Assembly (NCBI RefSeq): GCF_946479885.1
Contig: NZ_CAMLHM010000072.1
Location: 1 to 16,680, forward strand
Direction of reading: 5' to 3'
From: an uncultured Devosia sp.
Lineage (GTDB): Bacteria > Pseudomonadota > Alphaproteobacteria > Rhizobiales > Devosiaceae
Length of the DNA: 16,680 bases
A program made the position numbers and the translations under genes. The stretch's first letter is position 1. The number at the start of each line of letters is the position of its first letter. Below the pieces are notes generated by a model, which did not search any database, was not told where the DNA came from, and saw nothing but the letters and a program-made list of their open reading frames with translations. This document shows positions 7,280 to 13,715 of the stretch, piece by piece.

Positions 7280-8677
7280 ATGACCGAGACGCGCGCCAAT
7301 ACCAAGAAGCTGTTCATCAAGACCTATGGGTGCCAGATGAACGTCTATGACAGCGACCGCATGATGGATGCGCTGGCGCCGCACGGCTATGAGACGACGC
7401 TGGATATGACCCAGGCAGACCTGGTGCTGCTCAATACCTGCCATATCCGCGAGAAGGCCTCGGAGAAGGTGTTTTCCGAGCTCGGCCGGCTCAAGGAATT
7501 GCAGAACGAGCGTCGCGCCCTGGGCGGCGACATGATGATCGGCGTCGCCGGCTGCGTGGCGCAGGCTGAGGGCGAGGAAATCGCCCGCCGCGCGCCGGTC
7601 GTGGACATGGTGTTCGGGCCACAGGCCTATCACCGGCTGCCCGACATGCTGGCGCAGGCCGAAAGCCAGCGACATCTGCATCCGAGCCTCAAGCGGGCGG
7701 TCGTCGACACCGACTTCCCCGAGGAAGACAAGTTCGAGCACCTGCCGGCAGCGCGCAAGGAAGTCACCATCAAGCGCGGCCTCACTGCCTTCCTCACTGT
7801 CCAGGAAGGCTGCGACAAGTTCTGCTCGTTCTGCGTCGTGCCCTATACGCGCGGCGCCGAAGTCAGCCGGCCGGTAGCGCAGGTGATATCAGAGGCGCGC
7901 GGGTTGGTGGAAGCCGGGGTCAAGGAAATCACCCTGCTGGGTCAGAACGTCAATGCCTATCACGGGCTCGACGCGGCGGGCCGGACCGTTGGGTTGGGCG
8001 AGCTGGCCTATCTGCTGGCCGAGATTCCGGGGCTTGAGCGGCTGCGCTATACGACCAGCCATCCGCGCGACATGGACGACGCGCTGATGGCGGCGCATCG
8101 CGATCTCGATATCCTGATGCCCTACCTGCACCTGCCGGTGCAGTCGGGTTCGGACAGCATTCTCAAGGCGATGAACCGGCGCCACACGGCGGCCGAGTAC
8201 ATGCAGGTCATCCAGCGCATCAAGACGGCGCGGCCCGACATGGCGCTGTCGGGCGATTTCATCGTCGGCTTCCCCGGGGAAACCGACAGGGATTTCGAAG
8301 ACACGCTCAAGATCATTGCCGATGTCGGCTATGCCTCGGCCTATTCGTTCAAATACTCGACCCGCCCCGGCACGCCGGGCGCCAATCTGGGCGACCAGAT
8401 CGCCGAGGAGGTCAAGAACGAACGCCTGTGGCGGCTGCAGGACCTGGTCAATGCCCAGACCACGGCGTTCCACGCGTCCTGCGTCGGCAAGACCTTGCCC
8501 GTGCTGATCGAACGCCCGGGCCGCCAGGCCGGGCAGGTGGGCGGGCGCTCGCCCTATCTCCAGGCTGTGCATCTGGAGGGGAGCACCGACCTGATCGGCT
8601 CGATCCACCAGGTGGAGATTGTGGGGACGAGTACGAACTCGCTGGTCGGGCGGCTGAAGGTCGCCGCGGCGGCCTAG
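7280..8677 (+). CDS. miaB: tRNA-2-methylthio-N6-dimethylallyladenosine synthase
   Basis: The product has 465 residues. MiaB adds a methylthio group to isopentenyl-adenosine 37 of certain tRNAs, using two 4Fe-4S clusters and S-adenosylmethionine. The N-terminal UPF0004 domain shows the three cluster cysteines Cys18 (YGCQMN), Cys54 (NTCHIREKA) and Cys92 (AGCVAQ). The radical SAM motif CDKFCSFC gives Cys178, Cys182 and Cys185. Family motifs [21 protein letters not shown] and GFPGET follow. A TRAM domain closes the protein (about 395-462). The NTCHIREKA and HLPVQSGS forms favour MiaB over MtaB or RimO. The start at 7280 has only a weak AAAGAG upstream. It opens the conserved block leading to the PhoH-type gene, ybeY and corC, here interrupted by a toxin-antitoxin pair. 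Its stop overlaps the antitoxin stop. Confidence 0.97.
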   Translation: MTETRANTKKLFIKTYGCQMNVYDSDRMMDALAPHGYETTLDMTQADLVLLNTCHIREKASEKVFSELGRLKELQNERRALGGDMMIGVAGCVAQAEGEEIARRAPVVDMVFGPQAYHRLPDMLAQAESQRHLHPSLKRAVVDTDFPEEDKFEHLPAARKEVTIKRGLTAFLTVQEGCDKFCSFCVVPYTRGAEVSRPVAQVISEARGLVEAGVKEITLLGQNVNAYHGLDAAGRTVGLGELAYLLAEIPGLERLRYTTSHPRDMDDALMAAHRDLDILMPYLHLPVQSGSDSILKAMNRRHTAAEYMQVIQRIKTARPDMALSGDFIVGFPGETDRDFEDTLKIIADVGYASAYSFKYSTRPGTPGANLGDQIAEEVKNERLWRLQDLVNAQTTAFHASCVGKTLPVLIERPGRQAGQVGGRSPYLQAVHLEGSTDLIGSIHQVEIVGTSTNSLVGRLKVAAAA

Positions 8678-8952
8678 GCCACGGCCTGCGCCACGATGTC
8701 TGGATGCTGGGCGATGACCCGCACATAGGCCACGGCGAAATCAGGCGCTGTGACCCGCGCCTGCTCCCAATCGCGCAGCGTACCGACGGGCACGCGGAAC
8801 CGGCTGGCAAATTCGGCCTGCGACAGGCCAAGATTGGTCCGCGTCATTCGGATCAGTCGCGCACGTTGGCCGCGATCGAGAGCTTCTGCTGTGACCTCGA
8901 AATCTTCAGCGTCGGACGGATCAGCGGGCAGAACTGTATTCCCGTTCTTCAT
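8674..8952 (-). CDS. Xre-type helix-turn-helix antitoxin
   Basis: The product has 92 residues. Residues 41-63 ([23 protein letters not shown]) form a Cro/C1-type helix-turn-helix, preceded by a recognition-domain start ([11 protein letters not shown]). This predicts a DNA-binding repressor that neutralises the BrnT-type toxin encoded just upstream. The ATG at 8952 has GAAGGAG at good spacing and lies inside the 3' end of the toxin gene (32-base overlap), so the pair is very likely cotranscribed and translationally coupled. The usual BrnT partner, BrnA, is a ribbon-helix-helix protein; here the partner is Xre-like. The stop codon shares CTAG with the miaB stop on the opposite strand. Family is firm; the antitoxin role follows from context. 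Confidence 0.88.
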   Translation of the reverse strand: MKNGNTVLPADPSDAEDFEVTAEALDRGQRARLIRMTRTNLGLSQAEFASRFRVPVGTLRDWEQARVTAPDFAVAYVRVIAQHPDIVAQAVA

Positions 8953-9193
8953 TTCTGTTGCTCCTTCGCACCGACATGAAGCGCGGCAGGTCGCCCCGCC
9001 AGACGAAAACGCCGGTGAACAGCTTGTCTTCGACCAAGCCGACCACCTTGAACCTTTCCTCGCCATCGATCTGGCGGATGGAGGGAATGATCAGGTGGTT
9101 GTCGTCCTCGAATATCCTGTCGCCAAAGGCCAGTGCGAGCTGATGCTTCTGGCGATTGATGGCGTCCTTGGCGGGATCAAACCTGTCCGACAT
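8921..9193 (-). CDS. brnT: BrnT family type II toxin
   Basis: The product has 90 residues. BrnT toxins are small RNase-like proteins related in fold to RelE that inhibit translation until bound by their antitoxin. Family features visible are the N-terminal FDPAKDAINRQKHQLALA (usual form DPAK..N..KHG..F), RIFEDD, GEERFKVVG, a central strand GVFVWRGD, and the basic C-terminus [16 protein letters not shown] matching the ISARKATRRERRAY pattern. I chose the ATG at 9193 directly after the operator-promoter; it has little ribosome-binding site, consistent with a short or leaderless message. A longer start at 9277 would run through the operator and is unlikely. It is first in a two-gene unit with the Xre-type gene, the order known for brnTA. 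Confidence 0.87.
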   Translation of the reverse strand: MSDRFDPAKDAINRQKHQLALAFGDRIFEDDNHLIIPSIRQIDGEERFKVVGLVEDKLFTGVFVWRGDLPRFMSVRRSNRNEEREYSSAR

Positions 9194-9204
9194 GATTATC
9201 TTAG

Positions 9205-9236
9205 ATACGGGATTTCCGTATAGTTGGCAAGTGAAT
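9205..9236 (-). promoter_or_regulatory. Promoter with palindromic operator of toxin-antitoxin unit
   Basis: ATACGG (9205-9210) and CCGTAT (9216-9221) form a perfect inverted repeat with a 5-base spacer. Reading leftward, TTGCCA fits a -35 box, with 17 bases to a weaker TATCTA -10 box, and the palindrome fills the space between them and overlaps the -10. Placement only a few bases before the toxin start is what an autorepressing toxin-antitoxin unit would show. Confidence 0.6.
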
Positions 9237-9248
9237 TCGGTGGCAATG

Positions 9249-9293
9249 GCCATGGACCCATGGCTTGTCACCACCATGCACCGTCACAATATT
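9249..9293 (+). promoter_or_regulatory. Candidate operator and promoter of PhoH-type gene
   Basis: GCCATGG (9249-9255) and CCATGGC (9258-9264) form a perfect 16-base inverted repeat. TTGTCA (9265-9270) follows at once and could be a -35 box, with AATATT 17 bases on as a poor -10. The palindrome is clear; the promoter is uncertain. Confidence 0.35.
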
Positions 9294-9338
9294 GCTACAG
9301 ACACGACTCGCAAATCGTCCTAGCCTCGTCCTTGTAAT

Positions 9339-9359
9339 CGCGGCGCAGCCCGCGCCGCG
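9339..9359 (+). promoter_or_regulatory. G+C-rich leader hairpin before PhoH-type gene
   Basis: CGCGGCGC (9339-9346) and GCGCCGCG (9352-9359) form a perfect 8-bp stem with a 5-base loop, ending 9 bases before the GGAG ribosome-binding site at 9369. It has no T tract after it, so it is a leader structure, not a terminator. Confidence 0.5.
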
Positions 9360-9382
9360 CGAAAGCGTGGAGACACACCAGT

Positions 9383-10456
9383 TTGAGCAGGCACTTGTCA
9401 CCGACCGCAGACAACGCACTCGCATCGCAACTCGAACTCGCTTTTGAAGACAATCGCCTCGCTGCCCAGCTCTATGGCGATTTCGACCAGAACCTGGCGC
9501 TGATCGAACAGCGGCTCAAGGTTTCGGCCACCCCCCGCGGCAATCACGTCCTGCTCAAAGGCGCGGCCTCTTCGGTCGACCAGTCCCGGCGTGTGCTCGA
9601 ATCGCTCTATGGCAGCCTCGAAGAGGGCCGCACGATCGACATTTCCGATGTCGACGGCGTCATCCGCATGATCGAGACCGAGGACAGCCAGCTCACCCTG
9701 CCGACGCTGGAGCGCAAGGGCAAGGTGCGCATGGCCCAGATCGCCACGCGCAAATCCACCATTGTCGCCCGCACCCCGGCCCAGGACGCCTATATGCGCG
9801 CCATGGAGCGGAGCGAGCTGGTGTTCGGCATCGGCCCGGCCGGTACCGGCAAGACCTATCTGGCGGTGGCGCATGCGGCGAGCCTGCTCGAACGCGGCGA
9901 TATCAACCGCATCATCCTTTCCCGTCCGGCCGTCGAAGCGGGCGAGCGCCTGGGGTTCCTCCCCGGCGACATGAAGGAGAAGGTCGATCCCTATCTGCGT
10001 CCGCTCTATGACGCCCTTTACGACATGATGAAGCCCGAAAATGTCGAGCGCTGCCTCACATCGGGGATCATCGAAGTGGCGCCGCTCGCCTTCATGCGCG
10101 GCCGGACCCTCGCCAATGCCGTGGTCATCCTCGACGAAGCGCAGAACACCACATCGATGCAGATGAAGATGTTCCTGACCCGCCTGGGCGAGAACTCCAA
10201 GATGATCGTCACCGGCGATCCGACCCAGGTCGACCTGCCGCGCGGCGAGAAATCGGGCCTGGTGGAGGCGGTGAACCTGCTCGACGGCGTCGAGGGCGTG
10301 CATATGTCCCGCTTCAACGACAAGGATGTGGTCCGCCATGCCCTGGTCGGCCGCATTGTGCGGGCCTATGAAGCCGATACGGCCAGGAAGCTTGCCGAAA
10401 AGGACCGGGACACCGAAGGGCTGGCCCGGACATTGGGTGCGGCGCCGCGGGCGTAG
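9383..10456 (+). CDS. ybeZ: PhoH family P-loop ATPase (YbeZ-type)
   Basis: The product has 357 residues. PhoH/YbeZ proteins are cytoplasmic NTPases that partner with the rRNA endonuclease YbeY. An N-terminal RNA-binding-like region (about 15-100, LELAFEDNRLAAQLYGDFDQNLALIEQRL) precedes the ATPase domain. The Walker A motif GPAGTGKT has Lys157, and the Walker B motif VVILDEAQN has Asp251-Glu252. ILSRPAVEAGERLGFLPGD and VTGDPTQVDLP are further family signatures. The start is the TTG at 9383, with GTGGAG about 10 bases upstream; I see no in-frame ATG before conserved sequence, and a second TTG at 9395 is possible. ybeY follows 162 bases downstream, separated by a palindromic repeat, which keeps the functional pairing. 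It lies downstream of miaB but behind the inserted toxin-antitoxin unit. Confidence 0.95.
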   Translation: MSRHLSPTADNALASQLELAFEDNRLAAQLYGDFDQNLALIEQRLKVSATPRGNHVLLKGAASSVDQSRRVLESLYGSLEEGRTIDISDVDGVIRMIETEDSQLTLPTLERKGKVRMAQIATRKSTIVARTPAQDAYMRAMERSELVFGIGPAGTGKTYLAVAHAASLLERGDINRIILSRPAVEAGERLGFLPGDMKEKVDPYLRPLYDALYDMMKPENVERCLTSGIIEVAPLAFMRGRTLANAVVILDEAQNTTSMQMKMFLTRLGENSKMIVTGDPTQVDLPRGEKSGLVEAVNLLDGVEGVHMSRFNDKDVVRHALVGRIVRAYEADTARKLAEKDRDTEGLARTLGAAPRA

Positions 10457-10484
10457 CAGCGCCAATGCGCATCACACACGCGAT

Positions 10485-10588
10485 GTCACCCCGGCCTTGC
10501 GCCGGGGCCCATCCCTAGACCGCGCCGCAGCCGACAGGTGAATCGTCCGATCACCTCGGGATGGATCCCGGCGCAAGGCCGGGATGAC
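10485..10588. repeat. Palindromic intergenic repeat element between the PhoH-type gene and ybeY
   Basis: The arms at 10485-10515 and 10558-10588 are 31-base inverted repeats with a few mismatches; each includes CCCGGC-CTTG-CGCCGGG as an internal hairpin. The 42-base centre has a further AGGTGA/TCACCT pair (10536-10556). Read on the minus strand the arm encodes VIPALRRDP, a peptide I recognise as a hallmark of dispersed intergenic repeats in Rhizobiales genomes. It lies in the spacer of an otherwise operon-like pair and may affect read-through to ybeY. Confidence 0.8.
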
Positions 10589-10618
10589 ACGGTGCTTGGG
10601 GTGGTATAGTGCCAACAC

Positions 10619-11104
10619 ATGAGCAAAATGCCCGCCACTCCGCCCCTCGACATAGCCGTCATCATCAATGATGAGGCCTGGCCCGACAATCTCGAGGCGC
10701 GGGCCGAAGAGGCGGTTCTTGCCGCACTCAAGCTCGCCAAGCCGAAAATCAAGGGCGCGGCGGAGCTGTCGATCCTGCTGACCAATGACGAGGAGCAGCA
10801 CGAGCTCAACAAGCAGTGGCGCGGCAAGGACAGCTCGACCAACGTGCTGAGCTTCCCGCAGATCGAGCCGTTCGGACCGATCGTGGGCATCCTGGGCGAC
10901 ATCACGCTGGCACGGGAAACCCTGATCCGCGAAGCCGAGGAACAGGGCGTTACATTCGAGGCGCATTTCACCCATCTCGTGGTGCATGGATTTCTGCATA
11001 TTTTAGGCTATGATCATCTCGATGACGCCGAGGCCCTTCAAATGGAGGGCCTGGAAACCAAGATATTGGCGACATTGGGGGTAGAAGACCCCTATGCCGA
11101 TTGA
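10619..11104 (+). CDS. ybeY: Endoribonuclease YbeY (rRNA maturation factor)
   Basis: The product has 161 residues. YbeY is a zinc-dependent single-strand endoribonuclease for 16S rRNA 3'-end maturation and ribosome quality control. The metal site HGFLHILGYDH places the three ligands at His123, His127 and His133. The strands ELSILLTNDEEQHELNKQWRGKDSSTNVLSFP and GDITLARE are family signatures. I chose the ATG at 10619; the ATG at 10628 is possible, and neither has a strong ribosome-binding site. The gene follows its usual PhoH-type partner and precedes corC by 75 bases. The palindromic element just upstream may separate its expression from the PhoH-type gene; a TATAGT lies at 10605-10610 but without a clear -35. 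Confidence 0.96.
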   Translation: MSKMPATPPLDIAVIINDEAWPDNLEARAEEAVLAALKLAKPKIKGAAELSILLTNDEEQHELNKQWRGKDSSTNVLSFPQIEPFGPIVGILGDITLARETLIREAEEQGVTFEAHFTHLVVHGFLHILGYDHLDDAEALQMEGLETKILATLGVEDPYAD

Positions 11105-11179
11105 GGCCGGAACCCCTATAGTCCGCGCGTCATTCCCGTTTCGAGGACAGATAAGCCGCGCCTTTGGCGGCGAGAGACC

Positions 11180-12208
11180 ATGAACGATAGCGATAGTCTG
11201 GGCCCGCAGGCGCCCACCAATCCCGAGCCTCCTTCTAGTCCCGCCTCCGTGCCCGCACGGGGGCCATCAATCTGGAACCGCATCAAGGCCATGCTGGCGC
11301 GCGGCACGGTTTCGCTGCGCGACGATCTGCAGGTGGCGCTCGACGAGCAGGGCAGCGCGGAAACCGCCGACTTCTCCGAAAGCGAACGCACGATCCTGCA
11401 GAACGTGCTCAAGCTCTCCAACGTGTCGGTTGCCGACGTGATGGTGGAACGGTCAGACATCCAGTCCATCGAAGCCGATGTGAACCTGGGCACGCTGATT
11501 GCCAAGTTCCGCCAGGTGCGCCATTCGCGCCTGCCCGTCTATGACGATAATCTGGACAACATACTGGGCTTCATCCACGTCAAGGATGCGCTGTCCAAGA
11601 TCACCGATCCGGTGACCGACCCGGCCAAGGATGTGCCGGTCAAGCTGGTCTCGACGGTGCTCAAACAGAAGATCATCCGGCTCGATTTGATGCGCGACGC
11701 CATGTTCGTGCCCACCTTCATGCCGGTTGGCGACCTGCTGCAATCCATGCGCGCCTCGCGCGTGCATATGGCCATCGTGATCGACGAATATGGCGGCACC
11801 GACGGGCTCGTTACCATCGAGGACCTGCTCGAAGCCGTGGTCGGCGAGATCGAGGACGAGCATGACGAGCTGGCGGCGTCGCTGATCCGCAAGGTGGGCG
11901 TCGATACTTATATCGCCGATGCCCGCGCCGAGCTCCGCGACGTGCGCAGCCTCATCGGCCCCGATTTCGACCCGGGCGACTATGCCGAGGACGTCGAAAC
12001 CATTGGCGGACTGGTCTTCGACCTGGCCGGCCACGTTCCCAAGCGCGGCGAGCGGGTAACCCGGCTCGACGGCTTCGAATTCGAGATCCTGGCGGCCGAC
12101 AGCCGCCGCATCAAGCGCCTGCGCATCCGTCGCAAGCGTGAAGAGCAGGGCGAGCCACTGGCCATCACCGACCAGCGGACGCCGGCGGAAAAGGCGGCGG
12201 CGGAGTAG
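11180..12208 (+). CDS. corC: CorC/HlyC family CBS-domain protein
   Basis: The product has 342 residues. CorC-type proteins are linked to magnesium/cobalt efflux or homeostasis, acting at the inner face of the membrane; the exact mechanism of this short form is unclear. After a Pro/Ser-rich N-terminus (1-30), two CBS domains span about 85-145 (VMVERSDI...SRLPVYDDNLDNILGFIHVKD) and 172-226 (MFVPTFMPVGDLL...AIVIDEYGGTDGLVTIEDLLE), followed by the transporter-associated CorC_HlyC domain (about 238-320) and a basic tail. The membrane DUF21 domain of larger relatives is absent, as in E. coli CorC. The ATG at 11180 follows GCGAGAG. It is the last gene of the miaB-ybeY block. Apolipoprotein N-acyltransferase (lnt) commonly follows in relatives but does not here; a terminator does. 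Confidence 0.93.
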   Translation: MNDSDSLGPQAPTNPEPPSSPASVPARGPSIWNRIKAMLARGTVSLRDDLQVALDEQGSAETADFSESERTILQNVLKLSNVSVADVMVERSDIQSIEADVNLGTLIAKFRQVRHSRLPVYDDNLDNILGFIHVKDALSKITDPVTDPAKDVPVKLVSTVLKQKIIRLDLMRDAMFVPTFMPVGDLLQSMRASRVHMAIVIDEYGGTDGLVTIEDLLEAVVGEIEDEHDELAASLIRKVGVDTYIADARAELRDVRSLIGPDFDPGDYAEDVETIGGLVFDLAGHVPKRGERVTRLDGFEFEILAADSRRIKRLRIRRKREEQGEPLAITDQRTPAEKAAAE

Positions 12209-12233
12209 CCTAGGGGATACCCCTTAGAAAACA

Positions 12234-12263
12234 AAAGGCCCGGTGATCACTCACCGGGCCTTT
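12234..12263. terminator. Bidirectional terminator after corC
   Basis: AAAGGCCCGGTGA (12234-12246) and TCACCGGGCCTTT (12251-12263) form a perfect 13-bp stem with loop TCAC. The minus strand has a good U tract (TTTTGTTTT); the + strand has a shorter one. It separates corC from the converging Nfu gene. Confidence 0.88.
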
Positions 12264-12323
12264 GGCTTGCTGCTAGACTGAAATCACCGGTCATTCGGGC
12301 TCAGCCCCCATGGCTTTGCTCGC

Positions 12324-12350
12324 CAAAATCGCTCCACTGGAGCGATTTTG
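12324..12350 (-). terminator. 3' hairpin of Nfu gene, repeated copy 1
   Basis: CAAAATCGCTCC (12324-12335) and GGAGCGATTTTG (12339-12350) form a perfect 12-bp stem with a 3-base loop. It starts 14 bases after the stop of the Nfu-type gene. The flanks (CATGGC on the left side, GCC just outside the stem) match the second copy at 13185-13211. The A/U pairs at the base of the stem may serve in place of a free U tract. It is a likely terminator or RNA-stabilising structure. Confidence 0.7.
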
Positions 12351-12363
12351 TCTATGGCCGCTC

Positions 12364-12930
12364 TCAAACCTGCTGGACCTGCTCGACACCCGGCACGAAA
12401 TGGCGGAGCAGGTTTTCGATGCCGCTCTTGAGCGTGGCGGTCGAGGAGGGGCAACCCGAACATGCACCCTGCATGTGGAGGAAGACCGTGCCTTCCTTGA
12501 AGCCCTTGAAGGTGATGTCGCCGCCGTCCATGGCCACGGCCGGACGCACGCGGGTGGCCAGCAGTTCCTTGATCACCTCGACGGTCTCGCTGTCTTCTTC
12601 CTCGAAGAACTCATCGACCTCGTCGGCATTGGCGACATCCACGCCGCCTTCGACGATGACGGGCTTGCCCGACAGGAAATGGTCCATGATGACGCCGAGA
12701 ATGGCCGGCTTGATATGGGCCCAGTTGGTGTCGTCCTTGGTCACCGAGATGAAATCGGAGCCGAGGAACACGCCGGTCACGCCCGAAATCGAGAACAGGC
12801 CCTGCGCCAGAGGCGAATTGACCGAGGCCTCGACGCTGCGGAAATCGCGCGGCTCGCCAACCAGCACATCGCGCCCCGGCAGGAACTTGAGGGTCGCGGG
12901 ATTGGGCGTGGCTTCGGTCTGGATGAACAT
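12364..12930 (-). CDS. Nfu-type Fe-S cluster scaffold/carrier (NifU C-terminal domain)
   Basis: The product has 188 residues. Nfu proteins carry 4Fe-4S clusters to client enzymes in the cytoplasm. The N-terminal Nfu_N domain (about 1-88, MFIQTEATPNPATLKFLPGR) is followed by an acidic linker with EEED and a NifU-like C-terminal domain (about 112-180) with MDGGDI and the cluster motif GACSGCPSS, Cys157 and Cys160. This layout matches the mitochondrial NFU1 type rather than E. coli NfuA, whose N-terminal domain is A-type. The ATG at 12930 begins the conserved MFIQTE sequence. It lies downstream of usp and trpS on the same strand but is separated by 293 bases with its own repeats, so it probably has its own promoter. 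MiaB, nearby, is an Fe-S enzyme; a link is speculative. Confidence 0.95.
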   Translation of the reverse strand: MFIQTEATPNPATLKFLPGRDVLVGEPRDFRSVEASVNSPLAQGLFSISGVTGVFLGSDFISVTKDDTNWAHIKPAILGVIMDHFLSGKPVIVEGGVDVANADEVDEFFEEEDSETVEVIKELLATRVRPAVAMDGGDITFKGFKEGTVFLHMQGACSGCPSSTATLKSGIENLLRHFVPGVEQVQQV

Positions 12931-13026
12931 CGGGGCGCCTGCGGTTTGCGATTAGAACGCTTCTAAAATAGACTTTTGCAGTCAGGATGCAAGGACGATA
13001 ATCGCGAACCAGCTTTGCAGTCGATA

Positions 13027-13130
13027 CCCTCCCCCTCGCGGGGAGGGATCAAGGGTGGGGGGCGGCTGGCCCGGATATCGGGGCTCTCAACACACCCTCC
13101 CAACTCCCCCGTCGAGGGGGAGGGGCCGAT
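13027..13130. repeat. C/G-rich palindromic repeat, inverted pair
   Basis: The left unit has CCCTCCCC/GGGGAGGG (13027-13034, 13040-13047) followed by AAGGGTGGGG. The right unit has CTCCCCC/GGGGGAG (13104-13122) and reads as the same pattern in reverse complement, ending GGGTGTG. Two units facing each other are typical of REP-like intergenic elements. It fills the gap between the usp 3' end and the Nfu gene (12931-13223); I see nothing else there except the hairpin at 13185. Confidence 0.7.
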
Positions 13131-13184
13131 CCAATTTGCGGCGCGCCTGGGCCACTCGGCCATAGGCCTCATGGCCTGCTTCGC

Positions 13185-13211
13185 CAAAATCGCGCCACTG
13201 GCGCGATTTTG
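13185..13211 (-). terminator. 3' hairpin of usp gene, repeated copy 2
   Basis: CAAAATCGCGCC (13185-13196) and GGCGCGATTTTG (13200-13211) form a perfect 12-bp stem with the same ACT loop as the copy at 12324-12350. One T-A pair of copy 1 is a G-C pair here, changed on both sides. It starts 13 bases after the usp stop. The flanking CATGGC and TCGCC also match. Confidence 0.7.
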
Positions 13212-13223
13212 CCTGCGGCACGC

Positions 13224-13697
13224 TCAGCAGATGGCGATAATCTCTTCGTCGCTCATCCGGCCGGGGACGATGGTGAGCGGAATGGGCAATGCATTGGCGC
13301 GACTGGCGAAATGCAGCACCAGCGGGCCGGGGCCTTCGCCGGAAATCGAGGCCGCCAGCACCAGGATGGCGATGTCGCGGTCCTCGTCAATGACGCGCTC
13401 GATTTCCTCCGATGCCTCGCCCTCGCGGATCACCGACTCCACCTTGACCTCGCCGATATCGCGCAGGCGGGCCAGACGGGTATCGAGATTGCGTTCGGCC
13501 TCTTCCACCGCTTCGGCGCGCAGCACGTCTTCGACGCCCAGGCCGATGAATTCGGGCTTCTGCACCACGCTCATCAGCACCACCGTGCCGCCGGTGCGCT
13601 TCACCCGATAGGCCGCGAAGGTCAGTGCCCGCTCGCATTCGGGGGTCTCGTCGATGACGACGAGGAATTTGCGCTTGTATTCGGTCTGAGAAACCAC
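13224..13697 (-). CDS. Universal stress protein (UspA) family
   Basis: The product has 157 residues and one Usp domain. Usp proteins are cytoplasmic, often dimeric, some binding ATP, and support survival under stress. FLVVIDETPECERALTFAAYRVKRTGGTVVLMSVV is the opening strand-helix-strand, and the C-terminal IAILVLAASISGEGPGPLVLHFASRANALPIPLTIVPG corresponds to the nucleotide-loop region. The G-x2-G-x9-G(S/T) ATP loop is not clearly kept, so ATP binding is doubtful. The start is the GTG at 13697 with AGGGGG upstream; no in-frame ATG precedes conserved sequence. It lies 18 bases after trpS, so the two are probably one transcript. That pairing recurs in Rhizobiales from memory. Confidence 0.92.
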   Translation of the reverse strand: MVSQTEYKRKFLVVIDETPECERALTFAAYRVKRTGGTVVLMSVVQKPEFIGLGVEDVLRAEAVEEAERNLDTRLARLRDIGEVKVESVIREGEASEEIERVIDEDRDIAILVLAASISGEGPGPLVLHFASRANALPIPLTIVPGRMSDEEIIAIC

Positions 13698-13715
13698 GGC
13701 CGCCCCCTGGTTGCG

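Noticed and set aside
10472..10999. Minus frame with VIPALRRDP across the repeat and ybeY
   Set aside because: It is read through the palindromic repeat and the antisense of ybeY; the peptide is a repeat signature, not a gene.
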